From Chthoniobacterales bacterium (GTDB lineage: Bacteria > Verrucomicrobiota > Verrucomicrobiia > Chthoniobacterales > UBA10450), in NCBI GenBank assembly GCA_025935755.1, contig JAICUQ010000001.1, forward strand, positions 40,222 to 104,221: a stretch of DNA of 64,000 nt, read 5' to 3'. Position numbers and translations under genes: made by a program. The number at the start of each line of letters is the position of its first letter. The first letter of the stretch is position 1. This document shows, piece after piece, positions 34,289 to 44,232 of the stretch. Under the pieces are notes generated by a model. That model was given only the letters and a program-made list of their open reading frames with translations. It was not told where the DNA came from and made no database searches.

Positions 34289-36520
34289 ATGACTCCCGTA
34301 CGAACGTTTCTCGGTAAGCCGTATCCGTTGGGAGCAACGTGGACGGGTCTCGGCGTGAACTTTGCCATCTTCTCAGAGCACGCCACCGGGGTTGATCTTT
34401 GCCTTTTCGATGGTGTAGACCACGCCAAAGAAGACGTTCGAATTCCACTCAAAGAACGTACTGACGGCGTGTGGCATGTCTTTTTACCCGATGCGCAGCC
34501 AGGACAAGTGTACGGGTTTCGGGTATCAGGACCTTATGAGCCGGAGAGGGGCCTGCGTTTCAACAGTTCAAAGCTGCTCATTGATCCGTACGCAAAAGCA
34601 ATTGTTGGGGCGGTGAGCTGGGCAGATGAAATGTTCGGTTATGTAATCGGCGGCGAGAAGGAAGATTTGACTCAGGATTTTCGCGACAATGCGTGGGGCG
34701 TCCCGAAATCAGTCGTGATCGATTCCGGATTCGACTGGCAAAGCGACGGAAGACCGGACATTCCGTTGCACGAATCGGTGATCTATGAAGTGCACGTGAA
34801 AGGTTTCAGTAAACTCTGGCGCGACTTGCCTGAACAATTGCGAGGCACCTATGCAGGTCTCGGTAGCGCGCCTGCAATCGATTATTTCAAAAAACTTGGC
34901 GTTACTGCGGTGGAATTACTTCCCGTGCACGCGCACACTGATGACAAATTCCTGATCGATAACGGCCTAACGAACTACTGGGGCTACAACACCATCGGTT
35001 TTTTTGCGCCGCATGGAGAGTATTCCGGCAGCGGTCAAATGGGCCAACAGGTCGCGGAGTTCAAGGGAATGGTGCGCAGCCTCCACGCGGCGGGAATAGA
35101 AGTTATTCTTGACGTCGTTTACAATCACACCGGCGAAGGAAATCACCTCGGTCCGACGCTCTGTTTCCGCGGAATTGACAATCTGTCCTATTACTGGCTG
35201 CACCCTGAAAACCCGCGATTCTATCTCGATTTCACCGGCACCGGTAATAGCTTAAACCTGCTTCATCCACGGACATTGCAATTGGTGACCGACAGTTTGC
35301 GGTATTGGGTGCAAGAGATGCACGTCGACGGATTTCGATTCGACCTCGCAACCGAGCTGGCGCGCACTCCTTCGGGGTTCAGCACGCAGCATCCGTTCTT
35401 CCAAGTTATTCAGCAGGATCCGGTGCTCTCACAGGTGAAGTTGATCGCAGAACCATGGGATGTCGGAGAAGGTGGCTACCAGGTGGGCAACTTTCCCGCG
35501 CCCTGGTCCGAATGGAACGGCAAATATCGCGACTCTGTTCGTAGTTTCTGGAAAGGCGATGAAGGTCACATCAATGAGATGGCGTACCGACTCACTGGAA
35601 GCCCGGATCTTTATGAACATCAGGGAAGACGCCCTTATGCGAGCATCAATTTCGTTACAGCACACGATGGATTCACACTGAACGATTTGGTCAGCTATAA
35701 CGAAAAGCACAATGAGCTGAACGCGGATGGAAACCGCGATGGCGACAATAACAATCAGTCATGGAATTGCGGGACCGAAGGTCCAACCGATGATCCACAG
35801 ATCAACGCGTTGCGCGACCGTCAGCGGCGCAATTTTCTCATGACCCTGTTTCTCTCTCAGGGCGTGCCGATGCTCTGCGGCGGAGATGAGTGGGGCCGGA
35901 CCCAAAATGGCAACAACAATACTTATTGTCAGGACAACGAGATTAGTTGGTTCAACTGGGATCGTGATGAAAAACAGAATCAGTTTCTTGAGTTCACGCG
36001 AAGATTGATACAGCTCAGAAACGAACATCCCGTCTTTCGGCGTCCGAAGTTTCTCAAAGGCCGCCGCATCCGCGGATCGGAGATTCGAGATGTGATGTGG
36101 TTTAATCCTGGTGGCAACCAGATGACGGAAGAAGAATGGACATCGCCATTCGTGCGGTGTCTTGGGATGCTGCTGAGCGGGGATGCGACCGATGTGCTCA
36201 ACTTCGAAGGCCAACCGGTGCGTGACGATACCTTCCTGTTGTTGATAAACGCCCATCATGAGGCGATCCCCTTTGTCCTGCCCGGCCAGGAACACCTCGA
36301 ATGGCGATTGATTCTCGACACCAGTGAACCATCGGGTTTTGTGGCAGAGCCGAAAACATTTGCGTCCGGCGATGATGTTGAACTCAGCGGACGCGCTTGT
36401 TGCTTGCTGCAACTCGTCGGGGGCACACAAGCGCAGGCGCGGGAAGAATCCTGGAAAAAACGCCAGGTGGAATTGCCGCGGTTTACGGCGGAGGAAGAAC
36501 GCGCAACACACAGTGGCTAA
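34289..36520 (+). CDS. glgX: Glycogen debranching enzyme GlgX (isoamylase type, GH13)
   Basis: The enzyme removes alpha-1,6 branches from glycogen. The N-terminal CBM48-like domain (LGATWTGLGVNFAIFSEHAT) is followed by a GH13 barrel with VILDVVYNHTGEG, DGFRFDLATELA (catalytic Asp), LIAEPWDVG (catalytic Glu) and VTAHDGFTLNDLVS (third Asp). The ending segment MLCGGDEWGRTQNGNNNTYC is typical of GlgX. Length (743) is a little above E. coli GlgX. I chose ATG 34289; a GTG at 34274 is possible. No other glycogen gene is beside it. Confidence 0.94.
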   Translation: MTPVRTFLGKPYPLGATWTGLGVNFAIFSEHATGVDLCLFDGVDHAKEDVRIPLKERTDGVWHVFLPDAQPGQVYGFRVSGPYEPERGLRFNSSKLLIDPYAKAIVGAVSWADEMFGYVIGGEKEDLTQDFRDNAWGVPKSVVIDSGFDWQSDGRPDIPLHESVIYEVHVKGFSKLWRDLPEQLRGTYAGLGSAPAIDYFKKLGVTAVELLPVHAHTDDKFLIDNGLTNYWGYNTIGFFAPHGEYSGSGQMGQQVAEFKGMVRSLHAAGIEVILDVVYNHTGEGNHLGPTLCFRGIDNLSYYWLHPENPRFYLDFTGTGNSLNLLHPRTLQLVTDSLRYWVQEMHVDGFRFDLATELARTPSGFSTQHPFFQVIQQDPVLSQVKLIAEPWDVGEGGYQVGNFPAPWSEWNGKYRDSVRSFWKGDEGHINEMAYRLTGSPDLYEHQGRRPYASINFVTAHDGFTLNDLVSYNEKHNELNADGNRDGDNNNQSWNCGTEGPTDDPQINALRDRQRRNFLMTLFLSQGVPMLCGGDEWGRTQNGNNNTYCQDNEISWFNWDRDEKQNQFLEFTRRLIQLRNEHPVFRRPKFLKGRRIRGSEIRDVMWFNPGGNQMTEEEWTSPFVRCLGMLLSGDATDVLNFEGQPVRDDTFLLLINAHHEAIPFVLPGQEHLEWRLILDTSEPSGFVAEPKTFASGDDVELSGRACCLLQLVGGTQAQAREESWKKRQVELPRFTAEEERATHSG

Positions 36521-36640
36521 CTCTGCTCCTCTGCAGATGTCGCACAGATGTTCGTGCAGCGCGAGGTTGCAACGGCTGACGATTCTACTTATAGGATAGC
36601 TGAGATGTGCGCGGGCCGTGAGCGCCGCCAGTGATTTGCC

Positions 36641-37108
36641 ATGACACCGAGTTCTCTTGTGATCGTCACTGATCGCGGCAGCTTGAAAGCCTATCGCGTT
36701 AGCGAAACGCCCACCCGGGGACCGAGCCTGCAGCTCGTGCAGGCATTCGACATCACTGACGCGCACGGAAGACTCGGCGATAAGCTGAGCGATTTGGCCG
36801 GACGTTTTCCCGTGACGGAGGGCGCGGGCGCGCGCCGCGGACCGGCATCAATTGCCGAGCGCACGCAGTGGGCAACGGAAATGGACCGGCGGATCCAAAA
36901 AGAGTTAGCCGACCAGATCGCGAAAATCGTATCGGAGAATGGGAAAGATGGCTGGTCATTCGCAGCGCCTGCCGAAATCCACGCGGCAATTGTAGATCTA
37001 TTGCCTGCCGGCATACGGCAGCGAATCGTGGAACACGTTAAATCCGATTTGGTGAAGGTGGAGGCGGCCAGACTCACCGGGCATTTCCGCTCTTTGCAAC
37101 CAATTTGA
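36641..37108 (+). CDS. Host-attachment-protein family (baeRF-like) hypothetical
   Basis: The 155-residue protein (LVIVTDRGSLKAYRVSETPT, IAERTQWATEMDRRIQKELA, then ADQIAKIVSENGKDGWSFAA) fits the family named host attachment protein, related to bacterial archaeo-eukaryotic release-factor-like domains. No catalytic role is known. It lies between glgX and a hibernation-factor-like gene, all on the plus strand, with gaps of 120 and 66 bases. Confidence 0.65.
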   Translation: MTPSSLVIVTDRGSLKAYRVSETPTRGPSLQLVQAFDITDAHGRLGDKLSDLAGRFPVTEGAGARRGPASIAERTQWATEMDRRIQKELADQIAKIVSENGKDGWSFAAPAEIHAAIVDLLPAGIRQRIVEHVKSDLVKVEAARLTGHFRSLQPI

Positions 37109-37174
37109 TCAAATGGCGGAGCGAAGATTTTTTGTTCCCTCGCCCCCAAATCCCACAGTAATATTTAAATAATT

Positions 37175-37540
37175 ATGCAACTGCCTGTTAAGATATCGTA
37201 TCGGGGTCTGGAAAAATCTGATCAGATCGACAATCTCGTTTTGGAATATTCAGCACGACTTGAACGATTTTGTGACCATATCAACCGGTGCGATGTCGCG
37301 ATCGAGCAGACAAATCACAATCATAACAAGGGAAATCCATACCGCTGTCGGATCGACGTGACCGTGGCACCGCGGCATGAGCTTGTGGCCGATGAAAGGC
37401 AGATGGACAACGGCACCCACGAACCGCTCAAGAAAGTGATCCATGACGCCTTCAAGACCATGGAGCGCGAGCTGCGTCGGGTTGTGGAAAAGCAAAGGCG
37501 CGTAATAAAAACCCACGAGGACACGCGGTCGCCGAAATAG
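37175..37540 (+). CDS. Ribosome hibernation promoting factor / RaiA-family protein (short form)
   Basis: The 121-residue protein has the HPF/YfiA fold pattern: LPVKISYRGLEKSDQIDNLV near the N-terminus, CDVAIEQTNHNHNKGNPYRC and IDVTVAPRHELVA in the middle, and a basic helix near the C-terminus (FKTMERELRRVVEKQRRVIK). These proteins bind the 30S decoding site and silence ribosomes in stationary phase. Only the short form is present, without the dimerising C-terminal domain of long HPF. Confidence 0.82.
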   Translation: MQLPVKISYRGLEKSDQIDNLVLEYSARLERFCDHINRCDVAIEQTNHNHNKGNPYRCRIDVTVAPRHELVADERQMDNGTHEPLKKVIHDAFKTMERELRRVVEKQRRVIKTHEDTRSPK

Positions 37541-37668
37541 CGGCGGTCCATCGGTCTCAAGCTTCGTAGACGCGGGGCAGCCGCGAAGGCAATCATCTTC
37601 GGCGAGAATCGAACGCCTACTTCATCACTCCGAGAAACGTTCGCCATGATCCGCTGTTTGGTTCGACA

Positions 37669-38655
37669 TCATCTTCGGGATACGACTAGATGAGCCGCGT
37701 TCACGCTTTCAAACAAAGTGACCCAGACTCGGTACATGCCGCTCGTCGGAGCCACCCACTGGAATCCTGCAAAGTACTGTTTGTAGTCACCGCTCCCCAG
37801 AACCGGCGTACCGTCAGGTGCTATTAAGACAAGAATCGTGTCATAAGAATCACGGCCGCTTGTCAGCATCGAGAGCGTCTGTCCGGCCGTGACCGGAACC
37901 TTGAACTAACCCGGTTGTCGCAAGCTGTATGTGCGTGCGGATCTCAGCAGCGGCAGCCGACTGGTTGCCGAAAGCCATATAATGCATTGGCAAGAATCGC
38001 ATGAACTCGCGGCGTATTCGGACCTCCTGCCAAAGCAAATGAGGTTTCCGAGAAAGCCCGCTGCGGGTCAACCACCTTCCCGTATGTGTACGCGTCTGCT
38101 ACGATGAAGCGCACATCGGGGACTCCGGTGCAAGACCGATCGCCGAGTCAAGATCTGCTATCCCTTCTGCACGCGCCGCACCCTTCAGGAGACGGTTCGA
38201 TCCGCGGAACAGATTTCCATAAACGTCATTTGGTCGGACCGCGAGCAAGTCGTTGAGCAGATGGATCGCCGCAGAATAATCGAAAAACCACCACCGCGCG
38301 AAACTCGCGCCTGTCAGAGCGGGAAGGTCGTTAGGGGCAACTGCAAGTCTGGCGGCGTAGCTTGCGGTGATCGTGGCTTCAGCATCCGGATGAACGGCAG
38401 GACGAAAGCCGTCACTCGGGCGTAGTCGCCGACAGCGTCGGAATAACGGCCCAGCAAAAGTTCCGCCTCAATACGCCCGCGGTATCCCTCCACCTGAGTG
38501 GCTGCGCGTCCACCAAGCACGAAAATTCGCGGATAGCATCTCTGTAACGGCCTTCGTTGATGTACATTGTTTCTGCTCGGGAATGCACTGCCGCACTATC
38601 GCGAATGGCCCAGGGATATGCATGCAAAGCAGAGTCGACACGATTGTGTTACCAA
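37669..38655 (-). pseudogene. TPR-repeat protein pseudogene with several frameshifts
   Basis: Read on the minus strand in shifting frames this gives a continuous TPR-type protein: ALHAYPWAIRDSAAVHSRAE, then VEGYRGRIEAELLLGRYSDA, then PNDLPALTGASFARWWFFDY, then AFSETSFALAGGPNTPRVHA. It ends in a small beta-rich domain (SYDTILVLIAPDGTPVLGSG) with a stop at 37669. At least four frame changes are needed, near 38490, 38400, 38130 and 38000-37900, and the 5' end is cut by a stop near 38655. The protein text between breaks is well preserved, so inactivation is recent, or the assembly is poor here. Confidence 0.72.
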
Positions 38656-38823
38656 AAGTTGTTCAGAACATGTACATCTGTTACTGAAAATGTGAAGGCA
38701 CGGAAAAGACAAAACTCGCTGAACGCGAAGAACTAAAGAGTTAGTCTGCGATCGACACTGCACGAAACGTTGACCCAAACATCGATTTCAGAGTAAGCAC
38801 CTCGTGAGCGGAGATGTTGACAT

Positions 38824-38833
38824 TTGACGTCAA
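38824..38833. promoter_or_regulatory. Palindromic operator candidate upstream of metF
   Basis: TTGACGTCAA is a perfect 10-bp palindrome, nested in a wider imperfect pair GTTGAC (38816-38821) and GTCAAC (38829-38834). It ends 33 bases before the chosen metF start. It could bind a dimeric regulator, but chance occurrence is possible. Confidence 0.3.
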
Positions 38834-38865
38834 CTTGCGGCTGGAACGAAAGTGTCGATCGACCG

Positions 38866-39789
38866 ATGCACATCGACGATATCATGCAGGGAGGTTCTCC
38901 CACGTTTTCGTTCGAATTCTTTCCTCCCAAAACGCGAGACGCCGCCGAGATGCTCTACAAAACGATTCGTGATCTCGAGTCTTACATGCCCGATTTTGTC
39001 AGCGTGACTTACGGCGCCGGTGGCTCAACCCGCGAACTGACCCATGATCTCGTCGAGCGCATTCAACACACAACGAAACTCGACCCGGTACCGCATCTTA
39101 CCTGTGTCTGCCACAATGAAGAGGAAATCGAAACGATTCTGGCCCGATACGCGAGATCGGCCATTGCGAACATTCTCGCTCTTGGCGGCGATCGACCGAC
39201 TGCAATGGCTTACGATAAATCGCGCGATTCATTCCAACACGCAATTGACCTCGTGAAATTTGTACGCCGGTTCAACGAATCCGGCGCCCATCCTGACGCG
39301 CGGGGTTTCGGGATTGGAGTTGCTGGTTTTCCCGAAGGCCATCCTGCCACCCCAAATAGATTGCGTGAGATGGACTATTTCAAAGCAAAAGTCGATGCTG
39401 GCGCTCATTACATCGTCACACAATTATTTTTCGACAATCGAGACTTCTTCGACTTCCGCGAACGATGCGCACTCGCGGGCGTTCACATTCCGATTATCGC
39501 GGGCATTATGCCCATTACCTCCATCAGCGGTCTCAAGCGCATGGCTGAACTGGCCGGCGGCGCACGTTTTCCTGCCAAGCTGTTACGTGCTCTCAACTCT
39601 TGCCAGGATAATCCCGAGACGGTCAGGACCGTTGGTATTCAATATGCGTTGGAGCAATGCCATGAGCTTATCGCCGAACGTGTTCGCGGTATCCATTTCT
39701 ATACTCTCAATCGCTCAGATGCTACCCGCACGATTTTCGATAGCCTGGGTATTCGCCGTGATCGGAGTGCAGAAGCTTCGAGCCGGTAG
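38866..39789 (+). CDS. metF: 5,10-methylenetetrahydrofolate reductase
   Basis: MetF makes 5-methyl-tetrahydrofolate for methionine synthesis. The 307-residue protein has TFSFEFFPPKTRDAAEML at the start, VSVTYGAGGSTRELT, NILALGGDRPTA (flavin site), GVAGFPEGHPATPN and AHYIVTQLFFDNRDFFDFRE, all typical. An upstream TTG at 38824 would add 14 residues not seen in the family; the ATG at 38866 gives the usual length. It lies downstream of the TPR pseudogene and is not obviously in an operon. Confidence 0.94.
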   Translation: MHIDDIMQGGSPTFSFEFFPPKTRDAAEMLYKTIRDLESYMPDFVSVTYGAGGSTRELTHDLVERIQHTTKLDPVPHLTCVCHNEEEIETILARYARSAIANILALGGDRPTAMAYDKSRDSFQHAIDLVKFVRRFNESGAHPDARGFGIGVAGFPEGHPATPNRLREMDYFKAKVDAGAHYIVTQLFFDNRDFFDFRERCALAGVHIPIIAGIMPITSISGLKRMAELAGGARFPAKLLRALNSCQDNPETVRTVGIQYALEQCHELIAERVRGIHFYTLNRSDATRTIFDSLGIRRDRSAEASSR

Positions 39790-39903
39790 CAAGATAATCG
39801 GCGAGCATTTTTGAAGCGCGGGTCTATTTTGTGCACTGTTCGAGCGTTTTACGTGACACCGTGAACATTTGCACAGAGCGGATCGCGTGGGCACACTGTC
39901 AAT

Positions 39904-40650
39904 GTGCCAAATGCGCGCCGATTAATTCTCTGGCAAGCTGCAGCGGTCGTTTGCGCCGTTGCGCTCGCGCTCGCGCTCTTACACTTATTTCCCGTCGTCG
40001 GTTTTGTTGCAGCTTTGCAGGAGCGTGTGATCGGCTGGGGCGCTTGGGCCGGGATTTGCTATCCCTTGCTGTTTGCGGGTTGCAATATCCTTTTGCTCCC
40101 GGGAGGCATCCTCGCTGTAGGAGGCGGCTTCTTCTTTGGATTGTGGTGGGGATTTTTGGTGGTGTTAGCAGGTAACATCATTTCGACGGCGATCTCATTT
40201 GCACTGAGTCGATTCGTCGCCCGGCGATGGTTTCAGCAGAGGCTTTCAGCTAACGCGACACTGAGGGCACTTGGTCCTGCTGTCGAACGCGAAAGCTGGA
40301 AGATCATTCTCTTGAGCCAATTGCATCCGCTGTTTCCCACCAGCCTGTTGAATTATTTCTATGGGCTGACGAGAATTCGGTTTAGCACCTACATGTTTTG
40401 GGCCTCCATCGGGCGTATGCCCGGCCTGTTTTTTTATGCTTACCTCGGAACGCTCGGCCAACTCGCCATCCGCATTATGCGCGGCAAGAGTTACCCACGA
40501 ATGCTCGAGTATTGGGTTTGGGGCGGCGCGTTCGTGACGACGGTGTTGCTTTTAATCGTGTTAGGCCGTGTCGCACGTCGGGCTATACAAATGCCCGTGG
40601 TTTATTCCTCAGAACACGGCGAAGAGTCCCATCAACCCTCATGTATTTAG
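39904..40650 (+). CDS. TVP38/TMEM64-family membrane protein (VTT domain)
   Basis: The 248-residue protein is mostly membrane helices. The central block (LLPGGILAVGGGFFFGLWWG, then NIISTAISFALSRFVARRWF, then ILLSQLHPLFPTSLLNYFYG and GRMPGLFFYAYLGTLGQL) is the VTT signature of the TVP38/DedA superfamily, thought to move lipids across membranes. The start is a GTG at 39904. It precedes mnmG by 28 bases and may share its transcript. Confidence 0.85.
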   Translation: MPNARRLILWQAAAVVCAVALALALLHLFPVVGFVAALQERVIGWGAWAGICYPLLFAGCNILLLPGGILAVGGGFFFGLWWGFLVVLAGNIISTAISFALSRFVARRWFQQRLSANATLRALGPAVERESWKIILLSQLHPLFPTSLLNYFYGLTRIRFSTYMFWASIGRMPGLFFYAYLGTLGQLAIRIMRGKSYPRMLEYWVWGGAFVTTVLLLIVLGRVARRAIQMPVVYSSEHGEESHQPSCI

Positions 40651-40678
40651 ACGATAAATCTTTGTTGTGAAGTAATAT

Positions 40679-42532
40679 ATGTTTAAATTATCTACGGTTT
40701 ACGACGTGCTTGTGGTTGGCAGCGGACATGCCGGCATCGAGGCGGCCCTGGCCGCGGCCCGCATGGGCTCGCGCACATTGATGCTGACTCAGAACTTGGA
40801 TACAATCGGGCAGATGTCGTGCAACCCTGCGGTGGGCGGACTGGCCAAAGGACACATGGTTCGCGAGATCGACGCCCTGGGCGGGGCGATGGGAATTAAC
40901 GCCGATGCGACGGGAATACAGTTTCGGATGCTTAACCGCGGAAAGGGACCTTCGGTGCGGGCACCTCGAGTTCAATGCGACAAAAAGGCGTACCAGTTCC
41001 GCATGAAGGCTGTTCTCGAGCAAGCGCAGAATCTCGATGTTAAGCAAGGGACAGTCTCGCGCATCCTGGAGAAGAGCGGAGAAGTGGTCGGCGTCGAAAC
41101 TGATATCGGTATCACGATCTCGGCTCGAGCCGTTGTGATCACTGCTGGTACATTCCTGCGAGCGTTACTTCACGTCGGCGAAAACAGTAAACCCGGGGGC
41201 CGGATGGCGGATACCAGTTCTGGTTTAAGCGCAAACCTTCAAGAAATTGGTTTCGAAGTCGGGCGATTCAAAACGGGTACGCCCTGCCGAATAAACGAGA
41301 GATCGATCCAATTTACGGATTGCTCAATCCAACTCGGAGATGAACCACCGTCAGGGTTCTCTTTTCAACCGGAGGAGATCGGCAATACGGACGGGGAAAC
41401 TTTCACGTTGAACCGGTGGGAAAGTGGACGGTTCCACGTGGAACAGTCACCCTGTTGGATCACGCACACGACCGAAGAGACTCATGAAATCATTCGGGCT
41501 AATTTGGAAAAATCGGCGTTATACGCGGGACGAATTCATGGGGTCGGTCCACGCTATTGCCCTTCGATCGAAGACAAGGTCGTGAAGTTCCCTGATAAAC
41601 CGGCGCATCAGCTCTTTCTCGAGCCGGAGGGACGCCATACCAGCGAGTACTACATAAACGGAATCTCCACCAGCCTCTCCTACGAAGTTCAGCTCGCCTT
41701 CGTGCATTCAATCCCCGGATTGCAGAAAGCGGAAATCATGCGCCCTGGTTATGCGGTCGAATACGATTACTTTCCGCCAACACAGCTTTTGCCGACCTTA
41801 GAGACGAAACTCATTAACGGGCTCTACTTTGCCGGGCAGGTTAATGGCACGTCGGGATATGAAGAAGCCGCGGCCCAAGGATTGATCGCGGGAGTTAACG
41901 CCGCTCTAAAGGTTCAAGACCGGGAACCATTCGTGTTAAGTCGAAAAGACGCGTATATCGGCGTTCTAATCGACGACCTGGTGAGCAAGGGCACGGAAGA
42001 ACCGTACCGCATGTTCACCAGTCGTGCCGAAGATCGATTGTCGCTGAGGCATGATAACGCCGATCAACGCCTAACCAGCCGTGCATTTTCCCTCGGATTA
42101 GTCAATGAAGGCCGATTCAACAGTTTTCGACAGAAAATACACCTGCTTGACCACGCCCGCATCATTGCCAAGCGAACCAAGCTAAACGGGATACCTCTGT
42201 CTCGGCTTCTGAAGCGGACGGATTTCGAGCTGAGAAATTTGCCTCCTGAACTACTGGACTCTGTAAGTGTATCCATGTGGGAACTCCTCCAAACAGACTT
42301 CAAGTACGAAGGCTATGCGGCACGGCAGTCAGAGCACAACGAACGACTCGAGCGCAAAAAAAATCAAAAGATTCCAGATGGCCTCGATTACAACAGAATC
42401 CGTGGGCTAAGGTCGGAAACACGCCAGAAGCTATCCAACGTTCGACCAACATCCCTGGGCCAGGCGGCCCGAATCAGTGGAATCACCCCTGCCGACATTT
42501 CCATGTTACATATTTGGCTCAACAGTAAGTAA
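40679..42532 (+). CDS. mnmG: tRNA uridine-5-carboxymethylaminomethyl modification enzyme MnmG
   Basis: MnmG (GidA) with MnmE builds the cmnm5 group on wobble uridine 34 of tRNA. The 617-residue protein has the FAD site VVGSGHAGIEAALAAARMG, CNPAVGGLAKGHMVREIDAL, the segment CRINERSIQFTDCSIQLGDE, GLYFAGQVNGTSGYEEAAAQ, and a C-terminal tRNA-binding helical domain. Length is normal. The initiation region just before the start is AT-rich. plsY follows after 46 bases. Confidence 0.95.
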   Translation: MFKLSTVYDVLVVGSGHAGIEAALAAARMGSRTLMLTQNLDTIGQMSCNPAVGGLAKGHMVREIDALGGAMGINADATGIQFRMLNRGKGPSVRAPRVQCDKKAYQFRMKAVLEQAQNLDVKQGTVSRILEKSGEVVGVETDIGITISARAVVITAGTFLRALLHVGENSKPGGRMADTSSGLSANLQEIGFEVGRFKTGTPCRINERSIQFTDCSIQLGDEPPSGFSFQPEEIGNTDGETFTLNRWESGRFHVEQSPCWITHTTEETHEIIRANLEKSALYAGRIHGVGPRYCPSIEDKVVKFPDKPAHQLFLEPEGRHTSEYYINGISTSLSYEVQLAFVHSIPGLQKAEIMRPGYAVEYDYFPPTQLLPTLETKLINGLYFAGQVNGTSGYEEAAAQGLIAGVNAALKVQDREPFVLSRKDAYIGVLIDDLVSKGTEEPYRMFTSRAEDRLSLRHDNADQRLTSRAFSLGLVNEGRFNSFRQKIHLLDHARIIAKRTKLNGIPLSRLLKRTDFELRNLPPELLDSVSVSMWELLQTDFKYEGYAARQSEHNERLERKKNQKIPDGLDYNRIRGLRSETRQKLSNVRPTSLGQAARISGITPADISMLHIWLNSK

Positions 42533-42578
42533 TTGTATTGCTCACATGCAAAGAAAACCATAACGGAGTTCGAGTCTT

Positions 42579-43205
42579 ATGGTCATATCAGTGGCGCTCT
42601 TATTCGCTAGCTACCTACTAGGATCTATTCCTTTCGGCTATCTAGCTGGTAGACTTGCCGGAATTGATATCCGGCAAACCGGCAGCGGCAATGTCGGCGC
42701 CACGAACGTAGTGCGGGTGCTCGGTAAACGATATGGTTATCCGGTATTCGCCCTCGACGTTTTAAAAGGCTTCGGCGCAGTCAACATCTCGATGCTGCTC
42801 GCTCCGGGACGGCCTCCTGAGTGGAATTCACCCGAGATATTTGGAATTTTCGCCGCGATATTCAGCGTCCTCGGCCACTTGTATCCGCCCTGGCTGAAGT
42901 TCAAGGGGGGAAAAGGCGTGGCGACATCCGCCGGGGCGCTTTTGGCATTGACACCGCCGGCGACAATCATAGCCATTGCCATTTGGGTAATCGTGTTCTG
43001 GATGACCCGGTACGTCTCGCTCGCATCGGTCGTAGCCGCAATCGTGTTACCTTTCGTTGTTATACTCGTTAGGTCGCATGAGCAAAACAAAGTTAGACCT
43101 CTCGTCTATTCTTCCGCGTGCGTCGCGGCAGTTGTAGTATGGCGTCATCGTTCCAATCTTTCCCGGCTAATGCGCGGCACAGAACCGCGGTTTACCCGAA
43201 AATGA
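42579..43205 (+). CDS. plsY: Glycerol-3-phosphate acyltransferase PlsY
   Basis: PlsY transfers an acyl group from acyl-phosphate to glycerol-3-phosphate, the first step of phospholipid synthesis. Hydrophobic helices surround SIPFGYLAGRLAGIDIRQTG, then SGNVGATNVVRVLGKRYG and FKGGKGVATSAGALLAL, which are the three conserved loops of the family. It overlaps gpsA by an ATGA at 43202-43205, so the enzyme that makes its substrate is translationally coupled. Confidence 0.94.
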   Translation: MVISVALLFASYLLGSIPFGYLAGRLAGIDIRQTGSGNVGATNVVRVLGKRYGYPVFALDVLKGFGAVNISMLLAPGRPPEWNSPEIFGIFAAIFSVLGHLYPPWLKFKGGKGVATSAGALLALTPPATIIAIAIWVIVFWMTRYVSLASVVAAIVLPFVVILVRSHEQNKVRPLVYSSACVAAVVVWRHRSNLSRLMRGTEPRFTRK

Positions 43206-44203
43206 GGATACTCAAAACGGCCATCATGGGTGCCGGCGGTTGGGGAACGGCATTAGCTGGTTTGTGGGGAAAGGACGGTCGAAAGATTGTGCTCTGGGGC
43301 CACAACGCCGATCGGATTGGAAGCATGCAAAAGACGCGCGAGAACAGCAATTATCTTCCTGGGATACGGTTGCCGGAGTCTGTACACATCACTTCGGACG
43401 TTGGTGATTGTGCCGGGGCCGACCTGATTGTAGTTGCAACGCCGTCGACTGCGTTGCGTAACATTGCGGCGCAGTTGGCAAAAACGATCCCCCTTGATGC
43501 TGCCATCTTGCTGAGTTGCACAAAAGGGATTGAACACGGTACCGGCATGAGAATGACCGAAATACTGCGCGAGACTTTTCCGGAGAATAAAATCGCAGTG
43601 TTATCCGGTCCCAATCTGGCTACCGAGGTCGCCAGAGATCTTCCCACCGCGACCGTGATTGCCTCTGAGGACGCCGAGTGCGCTGCAACTTTACAGAGTG
43701 CGCTGGGGAGCCCGCGCTTCCGCATTTACACCAGCGGCGACGTCGTTTCGATTGAGCTGGGCGGTGCGATGAAAAACGTGTTCGCTATCGCGGCGGGAAT
43801 CAGCGATGGCCTTGGACTCGGCGACAATGCCAAAGCAGCGTTGGTGGTGCGCTCGTTAGCTGAGCTCGTCCGATTCGGAGTAGCCATGGGTGGAACCGCG
43901 CACGCTTTTTATGGTCTGAGCGGCGCCGGCGATCTGATGTTGACGTCCTATAGCGAGGTTAGCCGCAATTACAGGGTCGGGAAACGACTCGGGGAAGGTG
44001 AACCGCTAGCGCAAATCACAGCCTCCATGAAGATGATCGCGGAAGGTATTCCGACTGCGCGAAGCGCATGGGAATGTGCGCGACGATTGAACGGCACCAC
44101 ACCAATCACCGATCAGGTGTACTCGATTTTGTACAGGCAGAAGAAGCCGGCTATCGCATTGGAAGAACTGCTAAAGCGTGAGCCGAAGCCTGAACAGTCG
44201 TAG
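43202..44203 (+). CDS. gpsA: NAD(P)-dependent glycerol-3-phosphate dehydrogenase
   Basis: GpsA reduces dihydroxyacetone phosphate to glycerol-3-phosphate, the substrate of PlsY. The 333-residue protein has the NAD motif IMGAGGWGTALAGL, the LSCTKGIEHGTGMRMTEI segment, VLSGPNLATEVARDLPTAT, and ELGGAMKNVFAIAAGISDGL with the catalytic Lys. I chose the ATG at 43202, whose ATGA overlaps the plsY stop; an upstream ATG would add 28 residues unlike the family. Confidence 0.95.
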   Translation: MRILKTAIMGAGGWGTALAGLWGKDGRKIVLWGHNADRIGSMQKTRENSNYLPGIRLPESVHITSDVGDCAGADLIVVATPSTALRNIAAQLAKTIPLDAAILLSCTKGIEHGTGMRMTEILRETFPENKIAVLSGPNLATEVARDLPTATVIASEDAECAATLQSALGSPRFRIYTSGDVVSIELGGAMKNVFAIAAGISDGLGLGDNAKAALVVRSLAELVRFGVAMGGTAHAFYGLSGAGDLMLTSYSEVSRNYRVGKRLGEGEPLAQITASMKMIAEGIPTARSAWECARRLNGTTPITDQVYSILYRQKKPAIALEELLKREPKPEQS

Positions 44204-44232
44204 CCCGGCACCTGCATCGGCTATTCCTCTAC

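Noticed and set aside
37590..37640. tRNA-like TTCGATTC segment on the minus strand
   Set aside because: The bases around the putative T-loop do not pair to a 5-bp stem and no acceptor or anticodon stems could be built.
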